Numbered from the stretch's first letter, positions 42,100-52,340 are shown. The stretch is DNA of 64,000 nucleotides from Nitrosomonadales bacterium (GCA_023259055.1 JAHFQZ010000001.1:310001-374000); one strand, 5' to 3'. Numbers and translations: made by a program. Notes: a model not told the origin generated them from the letters alone.

Positions 42100-42391
42100 A
42101 GTTTTATTGACATTTGTCCAGACGGGAGCCGTACCCCCGCTCTTTGAGTGCTTAAGGTTGTGGCAGTGATAAACCGTGCCTGCGGCAATCCTGTTGTGAT
42201 TCAACGCCAAGGACAATACCGCATGATCTGTGTGAATATTTTTTCCTGCGCCGGTTTGCAGCTAATGTGCAGCTTCGCACCTTACGCAAAAATTATCTTT
42301 CCCATATTTGCATTCGCACGCCCAGATTCACTTTCAATTGGCTATTGTTCCGGCTATTACCTGCTTGCCATGAGGCTGCTTTATTGTCATC
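42100..42391. other. Non-coding gap of about 290 bases
   Basis: No gene or RNA that I can support. TTGACA occurs near 42109 but no matching -10 is seen. It separates pbpG from the cyclase locus and probably holds the promoter of the latter. Confidence 0.4.
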
Positions 42392-44491
42392 ATGAATACG
42401 AGAAGATTGAAACCACACACGAAAAAACTTGGGTATAAAAACGAAAATAATATGGCCTTGTCATTTCTGAAAAAAAACTTCTTTGGTAAAGAATCAAAGG
42501 GTGCAGTATTTTTGCTTGCCTTTGTTTCTGTCTTCATCGTCATCGCGCTTTACTACAACCAGAATTCGTTTCTGGAAGCTTTTGAAGCCAAGACTTATGA
42601 CCTGAGGTTCAAAAGCTTGCGTGGCGCTGTTACGCCCAGCGCGGATATCGCTATCGTGGCGATCGATGACAAGAGTATTGCCGAGTTGGGTCGTTTCCCC
42701 TGGACCAGAAGCCAATATGTGCGCCTGCTAGAGCGACTCTCGGCTGCCGGCGCAAAAGTTTTGCTTGTAGATGCATTTTTTTCCGAAAAGGAAACACCGG
42801 CGATAGACCGTTCCTTTGCTGAAGCAATCCGGAAGGCCGGCAATATCGTGCTAGCGGTGCCTTTTGACTTTGATAAACAGCTTAGAGTGATAGGTAGCAC
42901 GCACAGCCTCCCCGAGATCGAGGGCGCAGCAGCGGGGATAGGACACATAAATCTTTTACCCGAAGACGATGGTGTAAACCGGCGCAACATGCTTCTTATC
43001 GAAGAGAATGGCAAACTGGTGCCATCGCTGGGTTTAAAAGGTGCCATGGCGGCGCTGGGTGAAAAAGAATTCGAACCCGGTTCGTTCGAAATAAGGCTGG
43101 GCAACAGGAATATTCCGGTAGATGGCAATTACTCGATGTGGATCAACTATGCCGGGCTGCCGGGCAACTATCCTCGCTACTCCTTCACCGACATCGTTAA
43201 TGGACGGATTGATCCCGCGCTGCTCAAAGGCAAGGTGTTGTTTCTGGGAGCCACAGCGCTTGGCGTCTATGACATGAGGGTCACCCCGTTTCACAACAAT
43301 ACGCCCGGGGTTGAAGTTCATGCGGCGGTTGCAGACAGCATCATAAGCGGCCGTTTCATTCGTCGCACAGGGCTGGAGGCGCTGCTCGACATGGCGTTTA
43401 TAATCATGCTGGGACTGGTTACTTTTTACCTGACCATGCGCCTGCGCCTGCATATTGCAATACCTGCTGCATTTCTGCTCTCATCAGGCTATGTGTGGTT
43501 AACCTATTGGTTTTTTCTGCAAGGCCATTGGGTCAGCATGATCTACCCGCTCCTGGCAGCCATGATTGCGCTATCAACGGGTGGAAGCTTCCGATATCTG
43601 GTGCTGGATCGCAGCGCAAGGGAGATGCGCTCCATGTTTTCCAGTTACCTGTCGGCCAAACTGGTTGCCCGTCTGGAGAAAGACCCCGACGCAGCCAAGA
43701 TTGGCGGTGATAGCAAGGAAGTGACGGTTCTGTTCACGGACATCAAGGGCTTTACCACTTTTAGCGAAACGCGTTCTCCCCAGGAGGTAGTCACCAGGCT
43801 GAATGAGTATCTTGCCGCGATGGTTCAGGTGATCGACCAATTTGACGGCACGGTAGACAAGTTCATCGGTGACGGCATCATGGTTTATTGGGGCGCGCCT
43901 CTTGCACAGCCCGATCACGCAAAACTTGCCGTTGCCTGCATGCTGGAAATGAAAGAAACCATGGCGCGCCTTGGCACCAAGTGGAAGAATGAAAGTGTAG
44001 TTCCCTTTATCATTCGCGGTGGTGCTTTGTCCGGTGAGGTAGTAGCCGGAAACATCGGATGTAATGGCAAGAAGATGGAATACACTTTGATCGGAGATAC
44101 GGTCAACCAGGCATCACGGCTTGAGGGTGCTGCAAAATATTACGGGGTGGATTTTCTGATAGGCGAGAGCACGTATCTTTTGACGCGCGACACCTATCGA
44201 TTCAGGGAGTTGGACAAGATCAGGGTGGTAGGCAAACTTGTCCCTGTTACGGTCTACGAACTGCTTGGAACTTTGTCAGAGCCGGAGGATAATTGGGTTG
44301 CAGAATTCGACTCTGCGCTGGCTTTTTATCGTGCTCACAGGTGGGAAGATGCTGCAAAATATTTTGCCACCATACTTGAAGGAATTCCCGAGGATAAGCC
44401 GAGCAAATTATACTTGGAGCGATGCAATTACTATAAAAACACACCCCCTTCAAAAGAGTGGGATGGCGTATTTAACAGGACGGATAAATAA
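42392..44491 (+). CDS. CHASE2-domain class III adenylate cyclase
   Basis: A 699-residue membrane cyclase. TM1 is near residues 38-55, then an extracytoplasmic CHASE2 domain (about 60-330; DLRFKSLRG, IVAIDDKSIAELGRFPW), three TM helices (about 330-410), and a catalytic domain (about 440-620). Metal aspartates are D450 (VLFTDIKGF) and D494 (KFIGDGIMVYWG). The purine-specifying pair is K490 and T565 (MEYTLIGDTVNQASRLE), as in cyanobacterial CyaB1-type adenylate cyclases. A TPR-like tail follows. Start ATG 42392 or ATG 42452. Next gene 77 bases on; one operon is likely. Confidence 0.9.
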   Translation: MNTRRLKPHTKKLGYKNENNMALSFLKKNFFGKESKGAVFLLAFVSVFIVIALYYNQNSFLEAFEAKTYDLRFKSLRGAVTPSADIAIVAIDDKSIAELGRFPWTRSQYVRLLERLSAAGAKVLLVDAFFSEKETPAIDRSFAEAIRKAGNIVLAVPFDFDKQLRVIGSTHSLPEIEGAAAGIGHINLLPEDDGVNRRNMLLIEENGKLVPSLGLKGAMAALGEKEFEPGSFEIRLGNRNIPVDGNYSMWINYAGLPGNYPRYSFTDIVNGRIDPALLKGKVLFLGATALGVYDMRVTPFHNNTPGVEVHAAVADSIISGRFIRRTGLEALLDMAFIIMLGLVTFYLTMRLRLHIAIPAAFLLSSGYVWLTYWFFLQGHWVSMIYPLLAAMIALSTGGSFRYLVLDRSAREMRSMFSSYLSAKLVARLEKDPDAAKIGGDSKEVTVLFTDIKGFTTFSETRSPQEVVTRLNEYLAAMVQVIDQFDGTVDKFIGDGIMVYWGAPLAQPDHAKLAVACMLEMKETMARLGTKWKNESVVPFIIRGGALSGEVVAGNIGCNGKKMEYTLIGDTVNQASRLEGAAKYYGVDFLIGESTYLLTRDTYRFRELDKIRVVGKLVPVTVYELLGTLSEPEDNWVAEFDSALAFYRAHRWEDAAKYFATILEGIPEDKPSKLYLERCNYYKNTPPSKEWDGVFNRTDK

Positions 44492-44492
44492 C

Positions 44493-44522
44493 GCGTTCAA
44501 TTTAATGCAAAAATTGGAACGC
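44493..44522 (+). terminator. Stem-loop in the cyclase/NHL-protein gap
   Basis: GCGTTCAATTT, a short loop and AAATTGGAACGC pair over 11 bases with one bulge, with TTTTTT starting about 12 bases later. It may be a weak terminator or an mRNA processing stem that sets different levels of the two genes. Confidence 0.4.
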
Positions 44523-44568
44523 TCCTGAATATCTTTTTTCAAGTTGATCATTAAGGACGGCTCTCGAC

Positions 44569-47500
44569 ATGCGAATTATCACTACTACAATTCTATCCTT
44601 AATCATATTTTTCGCGGCCCGCACGGATGCAGCAGATATCCCCTCTTCTTCGGATTTTTCAAAAGTTGAGCTTGCACAGGAGCTCGCCATTGGTGGAATG
44701 AAGAAGCTGCTCGGCTGGAACGGTGGTAATTATTTTTATGCAAAGAAAGATGGCTCCATTGGCGTAGCGGACAAAAATGGGAAGGAGCTTTTTGCATGTC
44801 AGGCAAAAGATAGTAAAGGCAGTCCTGTTCTTAAACAGCCCGAGGCAATTGTTGTATCTGAAGAGACGATCTATGTGGTTGATAGCGGGACAAACCTTGT
44901 CGCCATGTTTACCCTGCAGGGCAAATTCAAGGGGAGCTTTGGCGCCAAAAAGGGCGGTTTTTTTGGGGGTAGTGAAGGACTAAAGTCACCACATGGCATT
45001 GCCGCCCACGATGGCATTATCTACGTTGCCGACAGCGGCAATGGCAGAATACAGCTGTTCGGCGACAATGGTGTCTTCCTGTCCACACTTGAAATTGAAA
45101 GCGCACCAGAAAACAATGCCGCAAAAGAGAAGAAGCTGCCATACAAGTTGCTTGAACCCAATGAAATTGGGATCGATGCTCTGGGACAGATCTATGTGCT
45201 TGATGCGGATGATGCACTGATCAAGGTTTATAGTCCAAATGGCGCATATTTGAGGTACCTGAAGGTAGAGGGCAAACCTCAATCGATAAGTATTACCCAT
45301 GACGGTATCTATGTGGTGGATCGGGACTCCCTTGCCATTCACAAATATGATTTCAATGACAAACAGATGTTGTCATTCGGTTCAAAGGGAAAAGGGCGCG
45401 CACAATTCAAAAGCATTGTCGGGATTGCCACAGACCAGGATCGGCAAGTATTTATTGGCGACAGCGCCAAGGGTATCGCAGACGTATTTATGGTCGAATC
45501 TGGAGCGCGCATTGAACCGGTTGTTAAACAACCATCAAGGATATCAGTGCGATGGGAGCAGGCTATTCCGTTGTCAGTGAGCAAGACTGCATGGGATGGC
45601 AAGGGAGCTATATACGGAATCGATGAAAGCGACAAGGACAAGAAAAATAAAATAGTTAAAATAATTAATGGAGCTGTTGCCGGCGAAATCAAGGTGAATG
45701 ATCTTTCTCCGGTATCTGTTGTCGTTGACAAGAACGGCGCTGTTTGGGCACTGGACAAGAAGAAGTCCAGGATTGTAAAGCTGGATGAATCAGGCAATAT
45801 ACTTTCCAGTATTGGGACGCCGGGGAGTAGAAAAGGGGAATTGGACGATGCCGAGGATTTCGCTATTTCCAGCACAGGGTTCATATTTGTCGCCGACAGC
45901 GGTAACAACAGGGTGCAGGTTTTCAGCAGCGACGGAGTATTCTTAAAAGAAATTCAAAGCGACGTTTCAGGCAAGCTAAGCAATCCTGTTGCAATTGCGC
46001 TTGATCCTCAGAACGGGCTCTATGTTTTGGACAAAGGACGCTCGGTTGTCTCCATTTATTCTGCCAAGGGAGAGCCGCTGGGCGTGTTTGGAAAGCGGGC
46101 AGATGGCAGCGCCATTCTTGCAAAGCCGGTGGCCCTGATGGCAACCCAGGATGAGGTATTCGTTCTGGACTCAAACCAGGTCAAGGTGTTTTCACATAAA
46201 GGACAATACATACGTTCATTTGCCGATAGCGGCAGTGGCCCTGGAGAGCTTGATGAGCCGCTGGCAATCACTGCAACAGGCGAGACAACCTTTGTCATTT
46301 CGGAGCGTATCAACAAACGATTGCAGGCTTTTGCCACACTTCATAAACTTTCGGCTCCCGAACAGGTGGCTGCCCAGGGAACAGTTCACGCCATTGAATT
46401 GCATTGGGCTGCTCCTTTATTGCCATACGTCAAACAGTATAGAATTTATAGATCTCAGGGCGAAAACTCTGCATTTGTCCAGATTGCCACCACTGATACT
46501 AACCAGTATATCGACCAGGGAGTTGAGGCTGACAAAGCATTTTTTTACCGTGTGGCAGGGGAAACACATTACGGATACGTAGGACTGAAGAGCGCGCCTG
46601 TGAATGGGGCTGCTAAAAAATTTGTTCCTCCGGTACTGGAAAATGTTCAGGTAACGCCATCCCCGTGGCAACTTAAAATCCACTGGAAACCTGTTGAAAA
46701 TCAATTTTTCAGTGCTTACCTCATTTACCAGAAAGACGGAGATAAATTTACCCAGATTGGAGAAACGACTTCGCCGGAATTCGTTAAAGATTCGCTGATT
46801 CCTGATACCAAATATACCTACTATGTTTCAACTCGCAGCACTGATGGCACCGAATCGGACAAAATCGCGGCCACAGCGTCTACTCTGCCGTTCAATACCG
46901 CCCCTCTGGAAATTGAAGTAGTCAAATTGCGTGATATCTTTTCCAACACCTACAAGCTTTACGAGGAAGACGGGGTTGGACGCATCAAGTTGACCAACTT
47001 CACCAACAAGACCATAGAAAATATCAAGGTAAGCTTTTTGTTGAATAATTTCATGGATTTTCCAACAGAAGTAAAAATTGAGAAACTGCTGCCGGGACAG
47101 AGTGAAGAAGTCACTCTCAAGGCCGTATTCAATAACAACATTTTGACCATCACTGAGGATAGCTCCATACAGGCAATGGTAGAGGCAAGCTATTTTCAAG
47201 ACGGAAAGCGGGTGGCCTTCAACAAGAATCCCACTATCACGGTTTATGACAAGCACCGCATGACCTGGGATGAACATGACCGCGTCGCTTCATTTGTAAC
47301 GCCCAAGGACACGCCGATAATCAACTTCGTGCGTTCGATTGCCACCCAGTTCAGCGGAACCAAAGACGAATCGCAGCTGGCCGCAGCATTGTTCGATGCC
47401 ATGGGTGTTATTGGTTTAACTTATGTTTCCAATCCGATTGATCCTTATCAAATATCCCTTGCAAAGACGGCGACCACTTTAAAAACGGATACTGTCGATT

Positions 47501-48357
47501 ATGTACAGTATCCGCGCGAGACATTAGAGCGCAAATCGGGGGACTGTGTCGACCTGGTGACATTCTACTCAAGCTCTCTCGAAAGCATGGGAATCCCCAC
47601 GCTAATGCTCGAGGTGCCGGATCATATACTCATGATGTTCTCAACGGGCATCAACGCCGATACAGACGGATATACGATGGATGATATGTACGTGATCCAC
47701 GAAGGAAAGTTGTGGATCCCGGTTGAGACCACTATCGTCGGAAAACCATTCATCAAGGCTTGGGAGTTGGGTGCAGCCAATTACTACAAATGGAAAGACA
47801 AAGGGCTTGTCATACAGGATGTTCACAGCTCCTGGAATACTTTTAAGCCGGCCACCTTGCCCAGCTCAACACTTAAGACAATGGATGTTACTTCAGGGGA
47901 TGTCGAGAAAAAATTCCCGGGAGATTATATGTCGATGCTTAAGATAAGCTCCCGGACCAAGACCAGACGTTATCTTCAAGCGATAGAAAAAAATCCCGCA
48001 AATATGGATGCGCACCTGCAGATGGGAATTATTCTGGCCAAAATTGGTGACCGGGATGAAGCGATGAAATATTTTGACAAAATCCTTGTCTCCGAACCAA
48101 GGAACGCAGCGGCACTGAACAATCGCGGCAATGTCCTTATGCTCAACGAAAATTATATCGAGGCGCAAAAAGCTTATCTTGCTGCGGCACAGTCAAGTCC
48201 GGATGATCCCCACATTTGGGTCAATCTGGCAAAATCATACAAAGCAGTAAAAGATTCAAAGAAAGCAAAAGCGGCTTTTGTTAAAGCAGTAAAGCTGGAT
48301 CCATCGGTTAAAGTACAGCACAAGGCGTTGGCTTTAGAACTGTTACCCTCACTATAA
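44569..48357 (+). CDS. Large exported NHL-repeat / fibronectin III / transglutaminase-like / TPR protein
   Basis: A 1262-residue secreted or periplasmic protein with signal peptide MRIITTTILSLIIFFAARTDA. Domains in order: NHL beta-propeller repeats (about 97-590; ADSGNNRVQVFSSDGVFLKE, VADSGNGRIQLF); two fibronectin type III modules (about 596-680 and 688-775); a CARDB/Ig-like module (about 780-900); a transglutaminase-like fold with a complete triad candidate C993 (SGDCVDL), H1019 (VPDHILMMF), E1053 (IPVETT); and three TPRs (about 1143-1255). It probably organises or processes envelope proteins. I know no named protein of this architecture. Confidence 0.85.
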   Translation: MRIITTTILSLIIFFAARTDAADIPSSSDFSKVELAQELAIGGMKKLLGWNGGNYFYAKKDGSIGVADKNGKELFACQAKDSKGSPVLKQPEAIVVSEETIYVVDSGTNLVAMFTLQGKFKGSFGAKKGGFFGGSEGLKSPHGIAAHDGIIYVADSGNGRIQLFGDNGVFLSTLEIESAPENNAAKEKKLPYKLLEPNEIGIDALGQIYVLDADDALIKVYSPNGAYLRYLKVEGKPQSISITHDGIYVVDRDSLAIHKYDFNDKQMLSFGSKGKGRAQFKSIVGIATDQDRQVFIGDSAKGIADVFMVESGARIEPVVKQPSRISVRWEQAIPLSVSKTAWDGKGAIYGIDESDKDKKNKIVKIINGAVAGEIKVNDLSPVSVVVDKNGAVWALDKKKSRIVKLDESGNILSSIGTPGSRKGELDDAEDFAISSTGFIFVADSGNNRVQVFSSDGVFLKEIQSDVSGKLSNPVAIALDPQNGLYVLDKGRSVVSIYSAKGEPLGVFGKRADGSAILAKPVALMATQDEVFVLDSNQVKVFSHKGQYIRSFADSGSGPGELDEPLAITATGETTFVISERINKRLQAFATLHKLSAPEQVAAQGTVHAIELHWAAPLLPYVKQYRIYRSQGENSAFVQIATTDTNQYIDQGVEADKAFFYRVAGETHYGYVGLKSAPVNGAAKKFVPPVLENVQVTPSPWQLKIHWKPVENQFFSAYLIYQKDGDKFTQIGETTSPEFVKDSLIPDTKYTYYVSTRSTDGTESDKIAATASTLPFNTAPLEIEVVKLRDIFSNTYKLYEEDGVGRIKLTNFTNKTIENIKVSFLLNNFMDFPTEVKIEKLLPGQSEEVTLKAVFNNNILTITEDSSIQAMVEASYFQDGKRVAFNKNPTITVYDKHRMTWDEHDRVASFVTPKDTPIINFVRSIATQFSGTKDESQLAAALFDAMGVIGLTYVSNPIDPYQISLAKTATTLKTDTVDYVQYPRETLERKSGDCVDLVTFYSSSLESMGIPTLMLEVPDHILMMFSTGINADTDGYTMDDMYVIHEGKLWIPVETTIVGKPFIKAWELGAANYYKWKDKGLVIQDVHSSWNTFKPATLPSSTLKTMDVTSGDVEKKFPGDYMSMLKISSRTKTRRYLQAIEKNPANMDAHLQMGIILAKIGDRDEAMKYFDKILVSEPRNAAALNNRGNVLMLNENYIEAQKAYLAAAQSSPDDPHIWVNLAKSYKAVKDSKKAKAAFVKAVKLDPSVKVQHKALALELLPSL

Positions 48358-48441
48358 CCAAAGGTGTTGAACTCATTGAAGCTGGAATTGTCGGATCATG
48401 CGCAAGATTGACATGCGACAACGGATATTAAGGAGAATGTA

Positions 48442-48852
48442 ATGAAACGATTGATTATGCTGTTTTTGGTGGGCTTGGCGCTTTTTTCACAATCGCTCCA
48501 TGCGGGTGAAAAGAATGACAGCAAAGCGAGTTTCTGGGAAAGACTCAGGAGCAAGGTCGAGTCATTGACACCTCAGAAGAATCTGGGTGCAACCACCGCA
48601 ACCGGCGGGGTTCGCGGCGCACCAGCTGCGACGGAAGACATGTACTGGAAAAATGACGCTTCTGCACAAACAATTAGCTCCGATGAACTGGAATTCTTCA
48701 CAAAGGCGATGAAACTGACCGAATCTGATGATAAAGCTCAGGCTCAAGCTGCTTTTTCCGAATTTATCAATAAATACCCGGAAAGTTCATTGCGTAAAGA
48801 TGCGGACCAGGCACTGGTACTGCTTCAAAGCGCAAGCACTCCCGCCAAATAG
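48442..48852 (+). CDS. Small exported protein, unknown, TPR-like helices
   Basis: A 136-residue protein with signal peptide MKRLIMLFLVGLALFSQSLHA, a charged helix (SFWERLRSKVESLTP), a low-complexity Ala/Thr/Gly linker, and a helical C-terminus KAQAQAAFSEFINKYPESSLRKDADQAL like one TPR/SEL unit. AGGAGAA precedes the ATG. It lies 84 bases after the large NHL/transglutaminase gene on the same strand and probably works with it. I recognise no family. Confidence 0.75.
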   Translation: MKRLIMLFLVGLALFSQSLHAGEKNDSKASFWERLRSKVESLTPQKNLGATTATGGVRGAPAATEDMYWKNDASAQTISSDELEFFTKAMKLTESDDKAQAQAAFSEFINKYPESSLRKDADQALVLLQSASTPAK

Positions 48853-48971
48853 GCGCTTGCCGTTGAATACTGCAGAGGTACTGCACCGCCAAATTATAAT
48901 GGCGCATATGCTTCTGCTTTATAAGTGGCGATGTTAATTATAAGTCTGCGCTCTTATTAGATTTTGAGGGT

Positions 48972-48998
48972 TACAGGAGCGGGCTTGGCTGCTCCTAC
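48972..48998. repeat. REP-like palindrome overlapping the ubiD stop
   Basis: ACAGGAGC-GGGCTTGGCT-GCTCCT is an inverted repeat of the GGAGCGGGCTTG kind known as REP elements in proteobacteria. On the minus strand it covers the ubiD stop codon (48995-48997) and may serve as its 3' stem. Confidence 0.6.
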
Positions 48999-50485
48999 AA
49001 TCCCAACTCGCGCCACATCTTATCGACTCGCTGCTTCACCGCGTCGTCCATCACAATTGGCTTACCCCATTCCCGCTGGGTTTCACCCGGCCATTTGTTC
49101 GTGGCATCCAGCCCCATCTTGCCTCCCAAACCTGACACCGGGCTGGCGAAATCCAGATAATCGATCGGCGTCTTGTCTACCAGCAAGGTGTCGCGCACCG
49201 GGTCGACGCGCGTGGTGATCGCCCAGATGACTTCCTTCCAATTGCGGATGTCAATATCGTCGTCCACCACGACGATGAATTTGGTGTACATGAATTGGCG
49301 CAGGAAACTCCAGATGCCGAACATCACGCGCTTGGCGTGCCCCGGATATTGCTTCCTGATAGACACGATCGCCATGCGATAGCTGCACCCTTCCGGCGGC
49401 AAATAAAAATCCATGATTTCGGGAAATTGTTTCTGCAGCAGCGGCACAAACACCTCGTTCAGCGCGACGCCCAGCATTGCCGGTTCGTCGGGTGGTTTGC
49501 CGGTGTAGGTGGAGTGGTAGATCGGGTTAGAGCGCATCGTGATACGCTCGATGGTGAACACCGGAAACTTATCCTGCTCGTTGTAATAACCGGTATGGTC
49601 GCCATAAGGCCCTTCGAGGGCCGTTTCATACACGCGGCCTTCCAGCGCGGTTTCATCGGGATGGATCGCACCTTCCAGCACGATTTCGGCGGAAGCAGGC
49701 ACTTGCAGATCGCTACCCAGACACTTGACCAGTTCGGTCTTGCTGCCACGCAACAAACCGGCAAACTGGTATTCGGACAATGAATCGGGGATCGGCGCGA
49801 CCGCGCCGAGAATGGTCGCCGGGTCGGCGCCAATAACCACCGCGACGGGAAACGGCTTCCCCGGATTTTTCTCGCAATGATCGTGAAAATCCAGCGCGCC
49901 GCCGCGATGCGCCAGCCAGCGCATGATGGTTTTGTTCGGGCCGATCACCTGCTGGCGGTAGATGCCAAGATTCTGGCGCGGCTTGTTTGGACCGCGCGTC
50001 ACAACCAGGCCCCAGGTGATAAGCGGCGCGACATCGCCCGGCCAGCAATGCTGGATCGGCAGTTTGCCCAATTCCACCTCCGCGCCTTCCCACACGACTT
50101 CCTGACAGGGTGCGGAGGAAACCACTTTGGGCGACATGGTGAGCACCTGCTTCAGCACCGGCCATTTCTCCCACGCATCCTTCAACCCCTTCGGCGGCTC
50201 CGGCTCTTTCAGAAAGGCGAGCAGCTTGCCTACTTCGCGCAACGCCTGCGTGCTCTCCTCGCCCATACCCAATGCCACGCGGTGCGGTGTGCCGAACAGG
50301 TTGGCCAGGACCGGCATGCTGTAGCCAACTGGATTCTCGAACAGCACCGCCGGCCCCTGCGCGCGCAGCACACGGTCACAAATCTCGGTCATTTCCAGAT
50401 GCGGCGAAACCGGTACGGATACGCGCTTGAGCTCGCCTAGTTTTTCCAGTTGTGTGATGAAATCGCGCAGGTCGTGATATTTCAT
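48995..50485 (-). CDS. ubiD: 4-hydroxy-3-polyprenylbenzoate decarboxylase
   Basis: A 496-residue prenylated-FMN decarboxylase of ubiquinone synthesis. Family features: [86 protein letters not shown], and [27 protein letters not shown]. The flavin prenyltransferase gene ubiX is not in the window. Confidence 0.96.
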   Translation of the reverse strand: MKYHDLRDFITQLEKLGELKRVSVPVSPHLEMTEICDRVLRAQGPAVLFENPVGYSMPVLANLFGTPHRVALGMGEESTQALREVGKLLAFLKEPEPPKGLKDAWEKWPVLKQVLTMSPKVVSSAPCQEVVWEGAEVELGKLPIQHCWPGDVAPLITWGLVVTRGPNKPRQNLGIYRQQVIGPNKTIMRWLAHRGGALDFHDHCEKNPGKPFPVAVVIGADPATILGAVAPIPDSLSEYQFAGLLRGSKTELVKCLGSDLQVPASAEIVLEGAIHPDETALEGRVYETALEGPYGDHTGYYNEQDKFPVFTIERITMRSNPIYHSTYTGKPPDEPAMLGVALNEVFVPLLQKQFPEIMDFYLPPEGCSYRMAIVSIRKQYPGHAKRVMFGIWSFLRQFMYTKFIVVVDDDIDIRNWKEVIWAITTRVDPVRDTLLVDKTPIDYLDFASPVSGLGGKMGLDATNKWPGETQREWGKPIVMDDAVKQRVDKMWRELGL

Positions 50486-50513
50486 TTGAGCAAACCCTAA
50501 TAAAAAATCTTTA

Positions 50514-50584
50514 TCCGCAGATTACGCAGATTAACGCAGATTTCTCGCCCAATCTAATCTGTGTGAATCTGCGTAATCTGCGGA
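50514..50584. repeat. CGCAGATTA palindromic repeat element, copy 2
   Basis: TCCGCAGATTACGCAGATT (50514-50532) and AATCTGCGTAATCTGCGGA (50566-50584) are perfect 19-base complements around a 33-base centre that repeats the unit imperfectly. It is the same family as 22150-22229. It lies between ubiD and the acyltransferase genes, eight bases from the latter's stop. Confidence 0.85.
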
Positions 50585-50592
50585 CAATGGTT

Positions 50593-51465
50593 TTAATAAA
50601 ACTTCGCTTCGCCTTCCGGGCGCGTCTTAAATCGTTTGTGCAGCCAGAAATATTGCTCCGGCATTTCCAGAATGCGTTGTTCGATGAATTCGTTCATTCG
50701 GTGCGCATCGGCTATGTCGTCCCCGCTCGGATAATTTTCCCATGCCGGATAGAAGGTCAGCACATAACCCTCGCCGCCCGGCAACAAACGCGTGATACAG
50801 GGCACGACTTTCGCACCGGTCTTCTGCGCAATACGCGGCACTGAAGTCATGGTGGCGGCAAGCACCCCGAAGAATGGGATGAACGCGCCGTCTTTTACAC
50901 CCTGATCCTGATCTGGCGGATAAATGAACGGCATGCCTTCGCGCATTCCCTTGAGGATAGGACGCAATCCCTGCTGGCGCGAATACAGGCGCTGGTTGCG
51001 AAATCTGGCGCGCTTCTTCAGAAGCAAGTCGGTCAGATAGAGATTCTTCTGGTTCGCATACATACACACTGTATCCGTTTGCTGCGCGACCCACTGGCCG
51101 CCAGCATCCATGCCGACAAAGTGAGGGGTAAGCAATATGGCGGGCTTATCCTTGATCGCCTCAAAGTGTTCCACGCCCTCGACGCGAATCAGACTATTGA
51201 TGCGCTCGGCACTCGACCACCACAGGATACTGCGCTCGATGAGGCCGCGGCCGAACATCTTGAAATGATCGTGCACAAGTTTTTTGCGTGCCTCACCGCT
51301 CATGTCTGGAAAACACAGTTTCAGATTGATGGTTCCGACCTTACGGCGTTCGGCAGCCAGTAGATAGAGCAAGTAACCGAGACCGTTTCCGATGGCGACA
51401 ATGACGCGGAACGGAAGAAAGTGGATCAGCCACAAAATGAAAACGCCGAGGCGTACCAGCATCAC
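50593..51465 (-). CDS. Lipid A biosynthesis acyltransferase (LpxL/HtrB family), second of pair
   Basis: A 290-residue inner-membrane acyltransferase of the LpxL family adding secondary acyl chains to lipid A. N-terminal hydrophobic anchor (FILWLIHFLPFRVIVAIGNGLGYLLYLL); catalytic HX4D as HFVGMD; substrate-binding YPPDQDQGVKDGAFIPFFG. It ends FYPAWENYPSGDD..YFWLHKRFKTRPEGE. The start overlaps the previous acyltransferase stop by four bases. Which acyl position it fills is not readable. Confidence 0.92.
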   Translation of the reverse strand: MMLVRLGVFILWLIHFLPFRVIVAIGNGLGYLLYLLAAERRKVGTINLKLCFPDMSGEARKKLVHDHFKMFGRGLIERSILWWSSAERINSLIRVEGVEHFEAIKDKPAILLTPHFVGMDAGGQWVAQQTDTVCMYANQKNLYLTDLLLKKRARFRNQRLYSRQQGLRPILKGMREGMPFIYPPDQDQGVKDGAFIPFFGVLAATMTSVPRIAQKTGAKVVPCITRLLPGGEGYVLTFYPAWENYPSGDDIADAHRMNEFIEQRILEMPEQYFWLHKRFKTRPEGEAKFY

Positions 51466-52340
51466 TGCTCCTTGTCCACGTCCGGCGTCATCGCGCCCTG
51501 CGGAATTTTATAGCGGTTATAACTCCATAAATACTGCGCCGGAGAAATCGCGATCACGCGTTCCAGGGCTGTATTGATTTGCGGCGGCACTGGCTTGGAA
51601 AAATCCAGAGGCAACGGCTCGAAGCGCAGCGCATAACCGGCGCCTTGCGGCAGGCGTTCGGCAAAGGCTAACAGCACCGTTGCGCCGCTTGCCTGAGCCA
51701 GCCGCCCGCTCAACGTCATGGTGTAAGCAGGTCGCGCAAAGAAATCCACCCATTCGCCTTCACCTTGGCTGGGCACTTGATCAGGCAACAATCCAATCGC
51801 CTCGCCGCGTTTAAGCGCCTTGAAGAGCGCCCGCACACCGCTGACATCCGCCGTTGCCAATCGAGCCAGCCCGCGCTCCCGCCCACCGCGCATTATTTTT
51901 TCCAGCCAATCCTGCTTGGGCGAGCGGTACAAACAAGTCAGCGAAAAACGCTGCCCGACATAGAGCCCGACCACTTCAAAACAGCCCCAGTGCGGAGTAA
52001 GCAAAATGATTCCTTTACCCCGGGCGTGCGCTGCTTCAAAATGTTCCCAGCCCTTGCAGGTCTGCACCGTGGCGCAGACCTGCTCCAGCGGCCTGCTCCA
52101 TACCCAAGGCAACTCGACGATGCCTTTACCCGCCTCGCTAATGGCTTGGTCACGCAATACGGCAAAGTGCTTTTCATCCGAAGCCAGATGCGCCTGGCGC
52201 AAGTTCTCTTCAGTGCGCGCCGCATATCCCTTGGACATGGCGAAAGTGGCATGTCCCACCAGAGCACCGAGGCTGTGCAGCGTTCGCAGCGGCAACAACG
52301 CGATCAGGCGAAAAATGGATTTGAAGAGAAATTCCGTCAT
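51462..52340 (-). CDS. Lipid A biosynthesis acyltransferase (LpxL/HtrB family), first of pair
   Basis: A 292-residue paralogue of its neighbour. HX4E motif as HWGCFE, LLPDQVPSQGEGEWVDFFG-like segment (here VDFFARPAYTMTL), and a C-terminal QYLWSYNRYKIP. The pair is cotranscribed and divergent from metK; two different acyltransferases suit a hexa-acyl lipid A with two secondary chains. Assignment to LpxL or LpxM is open. Confidence 0.92.
   Translation of the reverse strand: MTEFLFKSIFRLIALLPLRTLHSLGALVGHATFAMSKGYAARTEENLRQAHLASDEKHFAVLRDQAISEAGKGIVELPWVWSRPLEQVCATVQTCKGWEHFEAAHARGKGIILLTPHWGCFEVVGLYVGQRFSLTCLYRSPKQDWLEKIMRGGRERGLARLATADVSGVRALFKALKRGEAIGLLPDQVPSQGEGEWVDFFARPAYTMTLSGRLAQASGATVLLAFAERLPQGAGYALRFEPLPLDFSKPVPPQINTALERVIAISPAQYLWSYNRYKIPQGAMTPDVDKEQ

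Noticed and set aside
42100..42391. Possible tRNA or small RNA in the gap after pbpG
   Set aside because: No cloverleaf, T-loop consensus or clear promoter-terminator pair was found by reading either strand.
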